Below are positions 8,121 to 17,485 of a stretch of 64,000 nucleotides of DNA, one piece after another (positions within the stretch are counted from its first letter, which is position 1; every line of letters begins with the position of its first letter). Below the pieces are notes generated by a model. The model saw only the letters and a list, made by a program, of their open reading frames with translations, did not search any database and was not told the origin of the DNA. Source of the DNA: Paenibacillus amylolyticus. Lineage in GTDB: Bacteria > Bacillota > Bacilli > Paenibacillales > Paenibacillaceae. The DNA lies in assembly GCF_029689945.1 (NCBI RefSeq), contig NZ_CP121451.1, forward strand, positions 5,580,001 through 5,644,000, given 5' to 3'. The translations under genes were made by a program, and so were the position numbers.

Positions 8121-9806
8121 GTGAAATTCAAATTCAAAAAAACGATCAATGTTCTTTTGGCCTGCTTAACAGCACTGCCTCTGATGTTAACTCCGACACA
8201 TGTGTCAGCAGCCAGTGATGCCAACATTAATTTGTCCTCGGAAAAACAACTGATCAAGGGTTTTGGGGGCATTAACCTTCCTGCCTGGATTGGTGACCTG
8301 ACTCCCGCTCAACGTGAGACTGCTTTCGGTAACGACCAGAATCAGTTGGGCTTTTCCATTCTCCGGATCTACGTCGACCCAGATTCAAATAACTGGTATC
8401 GTGAAGTTGCCACAGCCAAACGGGCTATTGAAAAAGGTGCCATCGTATTTGCATCCCCATGGAATCCTCCGAGCAGTATGATTGAAACGTTCAACCGCAA
8501 TGGGGATACCAATGCCAAACGACTGAAATACGACAAATATGCGGCATATGCGCAACATCTGAACGACTTTGTAACTTACATGAAAAATAACGGTGTAGAT
8601 CTGTATGCCATCTCTGTACAAAATGAACCGGATTATGCTCATGACTGGACCTGGTGGACTCCACAAGAAATCCTTCGATTCATGAAAGAAAATGCCGGCT
8701 CCATTCAAGGTACCAGAGTCATGGCGCCTGAATCCTTCCAATACTTAAAGAACATATCCGACCCAATCCTGAATGATCCGCAGGCACTTGCCAACATGGA
8801 CATTCTGGGAGCACATACGTATGGAACACAGATTTCTAATTTTGCCTACCCTCTGTTTAAGCAAAAAGGGGCTGGTAAAGAACTGTGGATGACTGAGGTG
8901 TATGTTCCGAACAGTGACAACAATTCAGCAGACCGCTGGCCTGAAGCATTGGAAGTTTCCTATCACATGCACAATGCCATGGTAGAAGGTGATTTCCAGG
9001 CCTATGTATGGTGGTACATCCGCAGACAGTATGGTCCGATGAAAGAGGACGGTACGATAAGCAAACGCGGGTATAATATGGCCCATTTCTCCAAATTTGT
9101 GCGTCCTGGCTATCTCAGAGTGGATGCAACCAAAAACCCGGATACAAACACCTATGTATCTGCATACAAAGGGGATAACAAAGTCGTTGTCGTGGCAATT
9201 AACCGTGGAACTTCGGCCACAAGCCAGCGGTTTGTGTTGCAAAATGGTAATGCCTCCACTGTATCTTCGTATGTGACGGACAGCAGTCGTAATCTGGCAA
9301 GTAATGCAACTATTAATGTTTCCAATGGCGCATTCACAGCCCAGCTTCCTGCACAGAGTGTAACTACATTTGTCGCTAATCTCACTGGTGGCAATGGAGG
9401 CGGGAATGTAGGCACTGGCACCACATATGAAGCCGAGACGGGAACAACGTTGACTGATGCAGTGATCGAAACACTTTACCCGGGATATACAGGATCAGGA
9501 TATGTGAACTTTAACGCGTATACAGGCTCAGCCATTCAATGGAATAACATCAACAATACGATTACAGGTACCAAAAACGTAAAGTTCCGTTACGCCCAGG
9601 AGACTGGGACTCGCAATCTGGACATCTACGTGAATGGCACCAAAGTGCTCAGCAATGAACCCTTTACTGCAACAGGAAGCTGGTCCACCTGGGGTGAGAA
9701 AACCATTCAGGTTCCTATGAATTCAGGTGTAAATACCCTCCGAATCGTTACCACAGGTACTGAAGGACCGAATATTGACAGTATTCATGTTACCGCAGCA
9801 CAATAA
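8121..9806 (+). CDS. xynC: Secreted GH30 glucuronoxylan endo-xylanase with C-terminal CBM6
   Basis: Cleaves the beta-1,4-xylan backbone next to methylglucuronic acid side chains, outside the cell. A signal peptide (basic head, then VLLACLTALPLMLTP, cleavage near VSAAS) precedes a GH30 subfamily 8 domain. Counting from ATG 8112, the acid/base Glu is E172 (VQNEPDY) and the nucleophile is E262 (WMTEVYVPN). YIRRQYGPMKEDG carries the arginine typical of glucuronate recognition. After a Gly-rich linker (GGNGGGN) a CBM6-like beta domain begins at TYEAETGTTL. GAGGAGG abuts ATG 8112 with no spacer, so GTG 8121 (9 nt spacing) is the better start. A cre-like site lies upstream. Confidence 0.92.
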   Translation: MKFKFKKTINVLLACLTALPLMLTPTHVSAASDANINLSSEKQLIKGFGGINLPAWIGDLTPAQRETAFGNDQNQLGFSILRIYVDPDSNNWYREVATAKRAIEKGAIVFASPWNPPSSMIETFNRNGDTNAKRLKYDKYAAYAQHLNDFVTYMKNNGVDLYAISVQNEPDYAHDWTWWTPQEILRFMKENAGSIQGTRVMAPESFQYLKNISDPILNDPQALANMDILGAHTYGTQISNFAYPLFKQKGAGKELWMTEVYVPNSDNNSADRWPEALEVSYHMHNAMVEGDFQAYVWWYIRRQYGPMKEDGTISKRGYNMAHFSKFVRPGYLRVDATKNPDTNTYVSAYKGDNKVVVVAINRGTSATSQRFVLQNGNASTVSSYVTDSSRNLASNATINVSNGAFTAQLPAQSVTTFVANLTGGNGGGNVGTGTTYEAETGTTLTDAVIETLYPGYTGSGYVNFNAYTGSAIQWNNINNTITGTKNVKFRYAQETGTRNLDIYVNGTKVLSNEPFTATGSWSTWGEKTIQVPMNSGVNTLRIVTTGTEGPNIDSIHVTAAQ

Positions 9807-9828
9807 ATATCAAAAAACGCAAAAAAAA

Positions 9829-9858
9829 AGACTCCTCAAGCGTTAGCTTGAGGAGTCT
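9829..9858. terminator. Bidirectional terminator between xylanase and tRNA-Leu
   Basis: Perfect 13 bp stem AGACTCCTCAAGC / GCTTGAGGAGTCT with a GTTA loop. A run of nine A lies on its left flank, giving a T tract for leftward transcripts from the tRNA, and TTCT follows on the right for the xylanase. Confidence 0.85.
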
Positions 9859-9867
9859 TCTATGAGA

Positions 9868-9951
<84 letters not shown>

Positions 9952-10031
9952 ACATTGTACCAATCAATATCGGCGACAAGAAATAATATATCATGCGGAA
10001 TTTATCATGTCAACACTGAAAATAATAACAT

Positions 10032-10070
10032 GAAAGCCCGAACCAGACATCCGTGTCGATTCGGGCTTTC
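10032..10070 (-). terminator. Terminator of the pectate lyase gene
   Basis: GAAAGCCCGAA pairs with TTCGGGCTTTC around an 17 nt loop, 13 bp after the pectate lyase stop on the minus strand. The T tract is weak. Confidence 0.7.
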
Positions 10071-10083
10071 AATTAACTGCAAA

Positions 10084-11037
10084 TTACAGCTTGGAAGGCC
10101 AGTTGCCATACCATGCGTAACCGCCTCTTCTTTCTTTATCGATCTCACTTAATTTGTATTTAACTATCCCATCGCGACCAATAAAGATGGGTTTATCCGT
10201 TCCAATCTCATAGAAGCGTGCCCAAATCGGTGCCGCTTTGGAATCGGCAATAATTTTGCTATCTCCATTGGCTCTTTCATACCTGTAACCGGTAATTTTC
10301 ACCTTGTTAAACCACGCCTCCGCTCCTTTGATGGATGCGGTAATTTTGGCGTTGGCAGGTCTAGTTTTCAGGAATTTAACAATGGTAACACTCTCTCCAG
10401 CCGTCAGCGATGGTACTTCATAGATTCTCGCACTTGCCGGCTTAAGGGAACTGGAATCATGTTGTTGTCCCCATGCTGTCAGCTTACCTCCCGAAACGAC
10501 CTGTGTATTCATAATCGCCTCTACACCTTTTGCCACAGAATTTTTACTCCGATTGGCAAGTGTACTGTCAATAAACGAGAAATCCCCTTTACGCGTTGCT
10601 ACTTCATCCAGCATGTACATTACGTTAATCATGGCATCATCATTATAAGTGATATGTTTGTGATATCCGGAGCTCTGATAGACTTGTGGCCATCCGCCAT
10701 TCGAATATTGCATATTGATCAAAAAGTTAATTCCTTTAATTGCAGCTGCGGAGTAACGCGGATCATTCGTCTTCTTAAACTCTTTCGCCAATCTTCTAAT
10801 TTCTGAGTATGTAGCCTTGTTGTCTATTGTGGACTTCGCCCACTCTCCGCTGGTTTGCTTATAATCTTTTCTCCAACCTCCATCCGGCAGCTGATTCTTC
10901 AAAATATCAGAAATACTCGCTGTTGTTCCCGATGCGTCAGCAGCAGATACTGTCTCTACAGGGAGAACTGCCATGCCAACTGTTGAGAACACCATGGTGC
11001 ATGCCAGGACAAAAGTAACTATTTTCTTCGCTTTCAA
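10084..11037 (-). CDS. Secreted pectate lyase, family PL10
   Basis: Cleaves polygalacturonate by beta-elimination outside the cell. The start is TTG 11037 behind GGGAGAG, giving 317 residues; the open frame runs on upstream but has no ribosome site there. The signal peptide MKAKKIVTFVLACTM ends near VSAADA. The body has the PL10 pattern: LPDGGWRKDYKQ, INMQYSNGGWPQVYQ, GYHKHITYNDDAMINVMY, LTAWGQQHD and a C-terminal GGYAWYGNWPSK. It faces the xylanase across the tRNA, so this area encodes two plant-cell-wall enzymes. Confidence 0.88.
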   Translation of the reverse strand: MKAKKIVTFVLACTMVFSTVGMAVLPVETVSAADASGTTASISDILKNQLPDGGWRKDYKQTSGEWAKSTIDNKATYSEIRRLAKEFKKTNDPRYSAAAIKGINFLINMQYSNGGWPQVYQSSGYHKHITYNDDAMINVMYMLDEVATRKGDFSFIDSTLANRSKNSVAKGVEAIMNTQVVSGGKLTAWGQQHDSSSLKPASARIYEVPSLTAGESVTIVKFLKTRPANAKITASIKGAEAWFNKVKITGYRYERANGDSKIIADSKAAPIWARFYEIGTDKPIFIGRDGIVKYKLSEIDKERRGGYAWYGNWPSKL

Positions 11038-11600
11038 ATGTAACACTCTCCCATGTTCATTTTGATAAAACTTAAAATTCTTCTCACCTTTAAGACTAAT
11101 CCCTAACCTCCTTAATTCGAATACATAACACAATATCATTTGATTTCATCCAATATATGGGTTGGATAATCCGATAGTATGCAAAAAATCAGTTTTTGTC
11201 AATATATGCAACTTAATGAATAGTTTATCTCAAATTGTAGATACAGGAATGGTTCTTTCAACTCATGACAAACCTATTTATTTATCCAAATTCGTCTCAA
11301 ACGAATCAATAATGACGTTTTTGTAATGAATGATACCCAATCTTAATCCCTTCTTTCCTATAAAAACCGTAATTCCGATAACATTGGGGCACTAAGAAGG
11401 GTTTTAAATGGGTTTGACAATTACGCATTTATGCAATATAGTTTCAAATAGTTACAAAAACTTAATTATTCATTTGCCGAGTTTCATGTTTGAAAACGGG
11501 GAACCATTTTGGGTGAATTATTCTTATACATAGGAAATATAGGGAACCTTCTACCGAACCCTTAGCTAACTCCGTAGGCATCGAAGGGAGAACATTGATT
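11038..11600. other. AT-rich control region between the pectate lyase and NlpC/P60 genes
   Basis: A 560 bp stretch with no supported gene. It contains a short palindrome ATTCGT/ACGAAT near 11289-11305, the promoter at 11414-11442, and a leader of about 150 nt before the NlpC/P60 start. No known riboswitch pattern was seen. Confidence 0.5.
11414..11442 (+). promoter_or_regulatory. Sigma-A promoter for the NlpC/P60 gene
   Basis: TTGACA (11414-11419), a 17 bp spacer and TATAGT (11437-11442). This is the only strong promoter match in the gap and implies a 5' leader of about 150 nt. Confidence 0.65.
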
Positions 11601-12065
11601 TTGAAAAAACTGATTATCTCCATTTTTGGAGCAGCTGTACTATTTACATCCGGGGCAACAAGCACAGAGGCAAGCAGTATCAACTCCGTAGTGAACAACA
11701 TGACAGGTATTCCTTACAAATGGGGTGGCACGACTGTAGCCGGCTTCGACTGTTCTGGGTTTATGAGATATCTCTTCAACAAATACAGCATTGAATTGCC
11801 ACGTACTTCACAACAGCAAGCCAAAGCAGGTACTTCTGTATCGAAAAGCAACATTCGCACAGGTGATCTGGTCTTCTTCAATACGACGGGCAAAGGCATT
11901 TCACATACAGGGGTATATATCGGCGGTGGACAGTTTGCTCATGCCTCCAGCAGTAAAGGCGTAAGCATCACTAAATTATCGAATCCATATTTCAATGACC
12001 GCTACGTGACAGCACGTCGGGTAACTGGACAGTTTATGTACAATAAAATGTTGGGCAAAATGTAG
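11601..12065 (+). CDS. Secreted NlpC/P60 peptidoglycan endopeptidase
   Basis: Cysteine peptidase that cuts stem peptides in the cell wall. TTG 11601 (10 nt after GAAGGGAG) or TTG 11595 is the start. The signal peptide LKKLIISIFGAAVLFTSGA is followed directly by the catalytic domain, with no LysM or SH3 module. Catalytic Cys lies in GFDCSGFMRYLF and catalytic His in GISHTGVYIGGG. A further polar residue follows in HASSSKGV. About 154 residues is at the small end for the family. It has its own promoter and terminator, so it is monocistronic. Confidence 0.88.
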   Translation: MKKLIISIFGAAVLFTSGATSTEASSINSVVNNMTGIPYKWGGTTVAGFDCSGFMRYLFNKYSIELPRTSQQQAKAGTSVSKSNIRTGDLVFFNTTGKGISHTGVYIGGGQFAHASSSKGVSITKLSNPYFNDRYVTARRVTGQFMYNKMLGKM

Positions 12066-12073
12066 GCAGGATC

Positions 12074-12113
12074 AAAAGAGGAGGCTCCGAATCAACCCGG
12101 AACCTCCTCTTTT
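12074..12113 (+). terminator. Terminator after the NlpC/P60 gene
   Basis: AAAAGAGGAGG.TCCG pairs with CGGA.CCTCCTCTTTT. It begins 9 bp past the stop and ends in TTTTATTT. Confidence 0.85.
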
Positions 12114-12163
12114 ATTTGGCTTCCCCTTTACGAGGACAGTTCATGGACTATCCATATCAGCAC

Positions 12164-12493
12164 TTAATGCAACGCCTTCTGTACCCGCATCGCGCCCTGA
12201 GACAGGGCATGTCCGCCTCCTACAGCTCCGGCCACAGCAACGGTCTCCATGATCTCCTGATCTGTAGCACCCTTGGCACGGGCTTCTTCTACGTGATAGA
12301 ACGTACATACCTCATTGTTGGCGAACAATCCAATGCCGAGCGCAATGAGCTGTTTTGTCTTGGCATCAATCACACCTGGTTGGAAACATTCTCCCGTAAA
12401 CTCATGATACGACTTCACTACACCTGGCAGCACATCGCTTAAGGCTCCAATCTGATCCTTGTAGGCATGAACTTTATCATTCATTAATGTCAT
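12164..12493 (-). CDS. Carboxymuconolactone decarboxylase / AhpD-like protein
   Basis: Small all-alpha CMD-family protein. The block AKTKQLIALGIGLFANNEVCTFYHVEEARAKGA matches the CMD fold, but only one cysteine of the AhpD CxxC pair is present (EVCTFYH), so a peroxidase-reductase role is doubtful. The start is uncertain: ATG 12493 is chosen. The frame stays open to TTG 12568, which has no ribosome site. It stands alone and converges on the NlpC/P60 gene. Confidence 0.7.
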   Translation of the reverse strand: MTLMNDKVHAYKDQIGALSDVLPGVVKSYHEFTGECFQPGVIDAKTKQLIALGIGLFANNEVCTFYHVEEARAKGATDQEIMETVAVAGAVGGGHALSQGAMRVQKALH

Positions 12494-12635
12494 GGCTTGC
12501 AGCACACCCTTTCGGCTATAGTTACAGATCTTCCTCACTGTACCTATCTTCTCTCCCGAGTGAGTCAATTATGCCAAGCAATCATGGTAATTCCAAACAT
12601 TTATACGCTCACCATTCTGCCATAAAGCCAAGCTA

Positions 12636-12854
12636 TTACTCGCCAAGCGGGCTCTGACGCGGTTCGCTGAACAACTGATATCGGTAACCACGATCCAACT
12701 TGACGACACGTCGATTCTGACGACGGATAAGTACCTGCTCGCCATCCCAGGCAACGACAATCCCGGTTACATCGTTCGATTCTAGCTCGTCCCGTACGAC
12801 TCTGACTTTCTCACCTGACAGACGCAGGGCATCCAATTCTGTATCACTAATCAT
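12636..12854 (-). CDS. Small conserved-looking protein of unknown function
   Basis: About 72 residues. ATG 12854 has GGAG 8 nt upstream; ATG 12860 is too close to it. The protein is charged, and the middle (VTGIVVAWDGEQVLIRRQNRRVVKLDRGYRYQ) looks like a small SH3-like or KOW-like beta barrel. That is only a shape impression. No family was recognised. Confidence 0.55.
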   Translation of the reverse strand: MISDTELDALRLSGEKVRVVRDELESNDVTGIVVAWDGEQVLIRRQNRRVVKLDRGYRYQLFSEPRQSPLGE

Positions 12855-12891
12855 GCGCATGGCTCCTATATTCCAAATTTATTTACAAAAA

Positions 12892-12921
12892 GAGACCTAA
12901 ATGAAAAGTCATTTAGGTCTC
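12892..12921 (-). terminator. Terminator after the 12974 gene
   Basis: Perfect 13 bp stem GAGACCTAAATGA / TCATTTAGGTCTC with a 4 nt loop. On the minus strand it is followed by TTTTTG, so it serves the leftward gene ending at 12974. Confidence 0.85.
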
Positions 12922-12973
12922 ACGTGACTGTATTGGACTGTCATGTCATTCGAAATTATGTCCCGACTGAAAG

Positions 12974-13303
12974 TTACCGCTGCGCGTGCTCTTTGCTGTC
13001 GTTCTTCTCGAACCAAAAATCAAGCACTTTGGCGGACATCACACGTTCTTCAAGGTACTCCACTTGATGCGGTGTAAATTGTTCTTTCCAAGAGAAGGAC
13101 AACTCTTCGCATAAGCCTACAATCGTCAGTAATTCTGACCAGGCAACGTAGCGTTTGTACCAGAAAAATTGAGGATGTTCAATCATATAGGGATAAAGGT
13201 CATCGAATTCCGTATGTTTACAATCCAGGGCACGTTCAAAATGAACTTTCGATTCCGCCAGCTTATCATTAAAAAATTGTTCTGTTGCCGGTTGGTTCCC
13301 CAT
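12974..13303 (-). CDS. Protein of unknown function, 109 residues
   Basis: ATG 13303 follows GAGAGGAGGCAACACC, a very strong ribosome site; the frame is open further upstream but lacks one. The protein is soluble and rich in aromatic and acidic residues, with blocks DDLYPYMIEHPQFFWYKRY and FTPHQVEYLEERVMSAKVLDFWF. No signal peptide or known motif is seen. It has its own terminator. Confidence 0.7.
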   Translation of the reverse strand: MGNQPATEQFFNDKLAESKVHFERALDCKHTEFDDLYPYMIEHPQFFWYKRYVAWSELLTIVGLCEELSFSWKEQFTPHQVEYLEERVMSAKVLDFWFEKNDSKEHAQR

Positions 13304-13400
13304 GGTGTTGCCTCCTCTCCCTAACATAACCCCATTATAAATGAAATCGGCGGTCATGCAAAGGCATAGTTCAAAAAATAGGCCCTATTCCTTTAAAATG

Positions 13401-13985
13401 TCACATTTCGTTATCGTCAAATTGGACCGTTCCATCATTCAGGGAACGAATACGTACCAAGGCTTCCACCGGAATTCCCTGTTCACGAATCGTTCTTGCC
13501 CCTTCCTGAAAACTTTTCTCGACCACAACGCCGAATCCAACGAGTTCCGCACCGGAACGCTCGATAATTTTGATAACGCCTCGAGCGGCATCTCCATTGG
13601 CAATAATATCATCAATGAACAAAATACGGTCATTTTCATGAATGAACTCGCGAGATACCATAATGTCCGTTACAATGCCTTTGGTAAAGGAAGGTACACG
13701 TTCACAGTAAGCATCAGGATCAGCCAGAAGTGTTTTTTTGCGGCGGGCGAACACAAGTGGTACCCCAAGTTCATGGGCTGCGGCAAACGCAACCGGAATC
13801 CCCGAGGATTCTACTGTAATTACCCGAGTCACACCACTTTCACGAAAACGTGCAGCGAACTCACGCCCCATCTCCATCGTCAATGCAGGATCAATCTGGT
13901 GGTTCAACAGACCATCCAGCTTCAATACTTGATCCGAGATGACTACACCCTCTTGTAAAATTCGTTGTTTCAATAATTCCATCAT
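13401..13985 (-). CDS. xpt: Xanthine phosphoribosyltransferase
   Basis: Converts xanthine and PRPP to XMP in purine salvage, in the cytosol. It has 194 residues, the usual length. ATG 13985 follows GGGAGGTCAA; a second ATG follows directly. The sequence parallels Bacillus Xpt throughout: EGVVISDQVLKLDGLLNHQID at the N-terminus, VTRVITVESSGIP, and the PRPP loop ILFIDDIIANGDAARG. The common downstream permease pbuX is not beside it. I saw no purine riboswitch core in the 200 bp upstream. Confidence 0.93.
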   Translation of the reverse strand: MMELLKQRILQEGVVISDQVLKLDGLLNHQIDPALTMEMGREFAARFRESGVTRVITVESSGIPVAFAAAHELGVPLVFARRKKTLLADPDAYCERVPSFTKGIVTDIMVSREFIHENDRILFIDDIIANGDAARGVIKIIERSGAELVGFGVVVEKSFQEGARTIREQGIPVEALVRIRSLNDGTVQFDDNEM

Positions 13986-14186
13986 TTGACCTCCCAAGCC
14001 TATCCTATGAGGTAAAAGTATCATATATCTATCTATAAGTTCAAGCGAAATTGCCTCGGCGTTGTCCTTGAGACACAAATCAAGCCACAGCTCATTATCG
14101 ATTGTCATGACTTTCGTGGGTCAAGCATACCTTGTACCATGGTACCCGCATGTCCAAACTAAACAGGGGCCTGAGAGGGGAAACAC

Positions 14187-15242
14187 ATGAAACAGGCATT
14201 TCGGGTGCTGCAGATCGCATTTACATACATCGGAACGGTTGTCGGAGCCGGCTTCGCTACAGGCCAGGAAATTTTGCAGTTTTTTACCCAGTATGGCAAA
14301 TGGGCCACCGTCACCATAGGCTTATCCACCATGCTCTTTGTCTGGCTAGGTACCAAAATGATGCTGATTGCTCACGATACCGGGTCCCGCTCTTATGAGG
14401 ATCTGAACAAACATCTATTCGGCCATAAGGCGGGCAAATGGATTACCTGGGTAACCCTTCTCATTCTCATTGGCGTGAACAGTGTCATGCTTGCCGGAGC
14501 AGGTTCCGTTTTTGTCGAACATCTGGGTTTGCATTATCAGACCGGTCTGATCGTTACACTTGTAGGGACTTATCTGCTTCTCGGTCGGGGCATTCAGGCC
14601 ATCCTTCAAATGAATAGCATTGTCGTTCCCATGATGCTTCTGTTATCTCTGCTCATGATCACCAGTACCATCCATCATCCAGGCGCTTCCCGATTCATCA
14701 CCCTGACCACAGACTCCAACCCGATTCAAGTATGGCTGTCTCCCCTGCTGTACACATCGTTTAACCTGGTATTAGCCCAAGCTGTCCTGGTGCCTGTTGG
14801 CAACCAGATTCGCAGTCGTAATGTACTGAAGTGGGGCGGCGTGCTCGGTGGAATCGGCGTAGGTTTCATGCTCATGGCAGCTCATTTTGCCATGTCAGCA
14901 CAGATGCCGGGCATCATCCAATTCGAAATCCCGATGGGCAGCATTGCCTTTCAACTTGGATGGGCCGTGCAATCTGTATATGTATCCCTTATTTTCATGG
15001 AAATATTCAGTACCTTTGTAGCCGATATCTATGGAATGACCTTGCAACTCAGACAACATCTACATGTGCATCCCCGTCTCATTACATTAACCATTATGCT
15101 GCTGTGTTACTCACTCAGTCAGTTTGGATTCAGTTCGCTGTTATCCATCCTTTACCCGATCTTCGGAAGTATGGCACTATTCTGGGCTGCCAAATTGGTA
15201 CTGAATCGCTGGGGCGCCTTTCGTAAACGCAACAATATATAA
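14187..15242 (+). CDS. ykvI: YkvI family membrane transporter
   Basis: Polytopic membrane protein of 351 residues with about ten hydrophobic segments, related to the APC superfamily. The N-terminal segment AFTYIGTVVGAGFATGQEILQFF has the broken first helix (GAGFATGQE) typical of this group. The substrate is unknown. ATG 14187 lies behind GAGAGGGGAAACAC. It is divergent from xpt and followed by a hairpin shared with the convergent glycosyltransferase gene. No partner subunit is visible. Confidence 0.82.
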   Translation: MKQAFRVLQIAFTYIGTVVGAGFATGQEILQFFTQYGKWATVTIGLSTMLFVWLGTKMMLIAHDTGSRSYEDLNKHLFGHKAGKWITWVTLLILIGVNSVMLAGAGSVFVEHLGLHYQTGLIVTLVGTYLLLGRGIQAILQMNSIVVPMMLLLSLLMITSTIHHPGASRFITLTTDSNPIQVWLSPLLYTSFNLVLAQAVLVPVGNQIRSRNVLKWGGVLGGIGVGFMLMAAHFAMSAQMPGIIQFEIPMGSIAFQLGWAVQSVYVSLIFMEIFSTFVADIYGMTLQLRQHLHVHPRLITLTIMLLCYSLSQFGFSSLLSILYPIFGSMALFWAAKLVLNRWGAFRKRNNI

Positions 15243-15332
15243 ACAGTGATGTACCTTTTGGGGAATAGGAGCATCCGATTGCTTCATAACCTCAAGTCAT
15301 CGCGCGTACTCTTTCCTAAAAAAAATGACAAA

Positions 15333-15357
15333 AAGCCGCTGTTTAGCACAGCGGCTT
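15333..15357. terminator. Terminator between ykvI and the glycosyltransferase gene
   Basis: AAGCCGCTGT pairs with ACAGCGGCTT around a 5 nt loop. The minus strand continues with TTTTTG, so it mainly ends the leftward glycosyltransferase transcript. Confidence 0.8.
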
Positions 15358-15376
15358 GCACTTTTGGTTTTCCGTC

Positions 15377-16507
15377 CTAGGCTTTGCCGGGAAACTGCAG
15401 ATACATCTTTTTCAGTTCATTGACCGATCTGCCGAGCGAGTAATGAGTTTTGGCTTTTTCACACGCAGAACGGGCAAGTTCGTAACGATAAGCCGGGTCC
15501 AGCATTACCTTTTCAAGTGCTTCAGCCAGTGCAGAAGGATCTTCTGCCGGTACAAGCAATCCGTTGCTACCATTCTCGATCTGTTCCGGTATACCACCTA
15601 CATCCGTACCCACAAGGGCAAGACAACTCAGCGCCGCTTCAGCGAAGACGGAACCAAAGGCTTCTGCCCGTGAAGGGAGTACAAAAATATCAAAGAATGG
15701 CATGAATTCTTCAGGGTGCAGGGTGTAACCATAGAAAATGGTCTCATTGTAGATCCCCAAACGTTGCGCCAATTCTTCCAGGTCAGGACGAATCGGCCCA
15801 TCACCAATAATATGTAATACATAATCATGACCTCGGCCCTTCAGTTCGGCACATGCTTTGAAAAGAATATCCAACCCTTTTGCTGGAACAAGCCGACATA
15901 CCGTCACCAGCTGTGGTATCGCATTATCATGTGGAATCGGCTTAAACCGCTTCTCATCAAATCCATTGGGAATCACACCGATGGCATCAGGTTCCTTTAC
16001 ATGGGGAGCCAGATATCGACGGAACGAATCCGACACCGTTAGAAGGCGTTCTGCCCGATGTTCCAGCTCACCATATATTGCAAGCAGGAATCGATGCTCC
16101 GGTCCATCCGTTTCAATGCGTCCATTAAGAATTAATTCTCGTTCATAACTGGAGTGAATCGTCTGGATGAGGGGTGTGTCCGGGAAAACCGATTTCATCG
16201 CAAGTCCTGCAATCGGATGGTGAGCATGGATCAGGTCATAGGGCTTCTGAATACGCAGTTTGGTCCACCATAGATAATCACGATAAGTTTGAATATATTT
16301 TTGGACAATAAGACTGTCCTGATATTCGGTCCAGTCAAACGTTTCGAACCGAACTTCCTCTCTGCCCTTATTGCGAATTCGCTTCGGCAACGAGAACAGA
16401 TCCATTTCCCATCTCGGGGCTGTAAATCTCTCCTGCATATACGGAATCATAGAGGATACCCCTCCGGGCTGCTCCGGAGGAAAGAAAAGCGCCTGCAGCA
16501 ATTTCAC
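15377..16507 (-). CDS. Glycosyltransferase family 4 protein
   Basis: Retaining GT-B glycosyltransferase, 376 residues, full length. The N-terminal domain has FFPPEQPGGVSSMIPY and DLIHAHHPIAGLAM. The C-terminal donor-binding domain has PQLVTVCRLVPAKGLDIL, HIIGDGPIRPDLEEL and the EX7E motif EAFGSVFAE, followed by GTDVGGIPEQIENGSNGLLV. The substrate cannot be told; there is no polysaccharide cluster around it, so a glycolipid or a small-molecule acceptor is possible. It starts at ATG 16507 and ends before its own terminator. Confidence 0.9.
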   Translation of the reverse strand: MKLLQALFFPPEQPGGVSSMIPYMQERFTAPRWEMDLFSLPKRIRNKGREEVRFETFDWTEYQDSLIVQKYIQTYRDYLWWTKLRIQKPYDLIHAHHPIAGLAMKSVFPDTPLIQTIHSSYERELILNGRIETDGPEHRFLLAIYGELEHRAERLLTVSDSFRRYLAPHVKEPDAIGVIPNGFDEKRFKPIPHDNAIPQLVTVCRLVPAKGLDILFKACAELKGRGHDYVLHIIGDGPIRPDLEELAQRLGIYNETIFYGYTLHPEEFMPFFDIFVLPSRAEAFGSVFAEAALSCLALVGTDVGGIPEQIENGSNGLLVPAEDPSALAEALEKVMLDPAYRYELARSACEKAKTHYSLGRSVNELKKMYLQFPGKA

Positions 16508-16826
16508 CGTTAGTTTCCCCTCTCTAACTTGCGTTCTTTGAATACAACTTCATTCGTGATCCATGTATATCTGGATACGGCTCTACTATCCATTATGACA
16601 TAGGGAAGACGGAACATCTATATTATGAGAGATACTGCAAACTTTTGGCTATTTACACCGCTCAGTCAAGGCAAAACTGACTATGCTTTTGTTCACCAAC
16701 TCGTATATACAACATATTCATGAAACGTGACTCTCAGAAGCAAAAGCTTTAAAACCAACAGTCAATTTCTAACGGTTGTCGTCAACCTATTCATTGGACA
16801 GTCAGACAGTCAGACAGCCAGAATCC
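16508..16826. other. Intergenic stretch without a gene
   Basis: About 320 bp between the glycosyltransferase and acetyltransferase genes. Open frames here lack ribosome sites and family resemblance. A short direct repeat of GTCAGACA units lies at about 16800-16817. Nothing else is evident. Confidence 0.5.
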
Positions 16827-17375
16827 TCAGCTCAGTGGCTCCACAGGCTTCTCATATGTACTGTAACCATCTGTCTCACCCAAAAAGGTATACCCGTTCC
16901 GTGCATAAAAGGCATTCAACGTCGCATTGTTTGCTCCACAGTCCAAGCGGACCGTATGTTTGCCTTCAAACTGTATGCCGTTGCTGGACCATTGCAAAAT
17001 GGATCGTCCCAGACCGCTCTGGGCATATTTTCTTCGGATCGCCAGCCGATGCAGATATACTGCTCCATCCTCCGCGTGAGCTTTTGAACCCCAGAGATGA
17101 ATATCCCACGGACTTGGCTGAACCATAAGGATGACCATCCCCGCTATCTCGTCTCCTTTTTTAAAAACAAATACATCCCCACGCCGAATTGCACCTGCCG
17201 TATCATGTGAATCTTCACCTTTAAGCAAAGCGTTCCATTGGGAAGAACCTTGGCTCTGTAACCATTCGGCTGTCTCCACCAACAGCGACATCACAGCCTC
17301 CGTATTTTCGGGCTTCGCCTGAACCGCTTGAAAACCATCGTTAATATATTCGCTACTGATCCTGAATGAGTGCAT
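16827..17375 (-). CDS. GNAT family N-acetyltransferase
   Basis: 182 residues. The acetyl-CoA loop is visible in LAIRRKYAQSGLGRSIL (the Q/RxxGxG/A motif), preceded by the strand AVYLHR and followed by VRLDCGANNATLNAFYARNGY and a terminal YEKP strand. The substrate is unknown. ATG 17375 follows GAGGACAACAAGC. It is probably read from its own promoter. Confidence 0.87.
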   Translation of the reverse strand: MHSFRISSEYINDGFQAVQAKPENTEAVMSLLVETAEWLQSQGSSQWNALLKGEDSHDTAGAIRRGDVFVFKKGDEIAGMVILMVQPSPWDIHLWGSKAHAEDGAVYLHRLAIRRKYAQSGLGRSILQWSSNGIQFEGKHTVRLDCGANNATLNAFYARNGYTFLGETDGYSTYEKPVEPLS

Positions 17376-17461
17376 GCTTGTTGTCCTCCGCTTCTGATCT
17401 CGATTGAACTAATGGTACTATACCGGGAAATGGATTTTTCGTCAAAATGGGAACAAAAAAA

Positions 17462-17485
17462 GGTAAAAGGCGGTTGCCTTTTACC
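17462..17485 (-). terminator. Terminator overlapping the stop of the 17481 gene
   Basis: GGTAAAAGGC pairs with GCCTTTTACC, loop GGTT. The TAA stop of the gene (17483-17481) lies inside the first arm. The minus strand continues with TTTTTTTG, a strong T tract. Confidence 0.85.

Noticed and set aside
13986..14186. Purine riboswitch upstream of xpt
   Set aside because: Expected from Bacillus, but the conserved core is not visible on the minus strand.
16727..17128. Plus-strand frames opposite the GNAT gene
   Set aside because: They are shadows of the acetyltransferase gene, with no ribosome sites.
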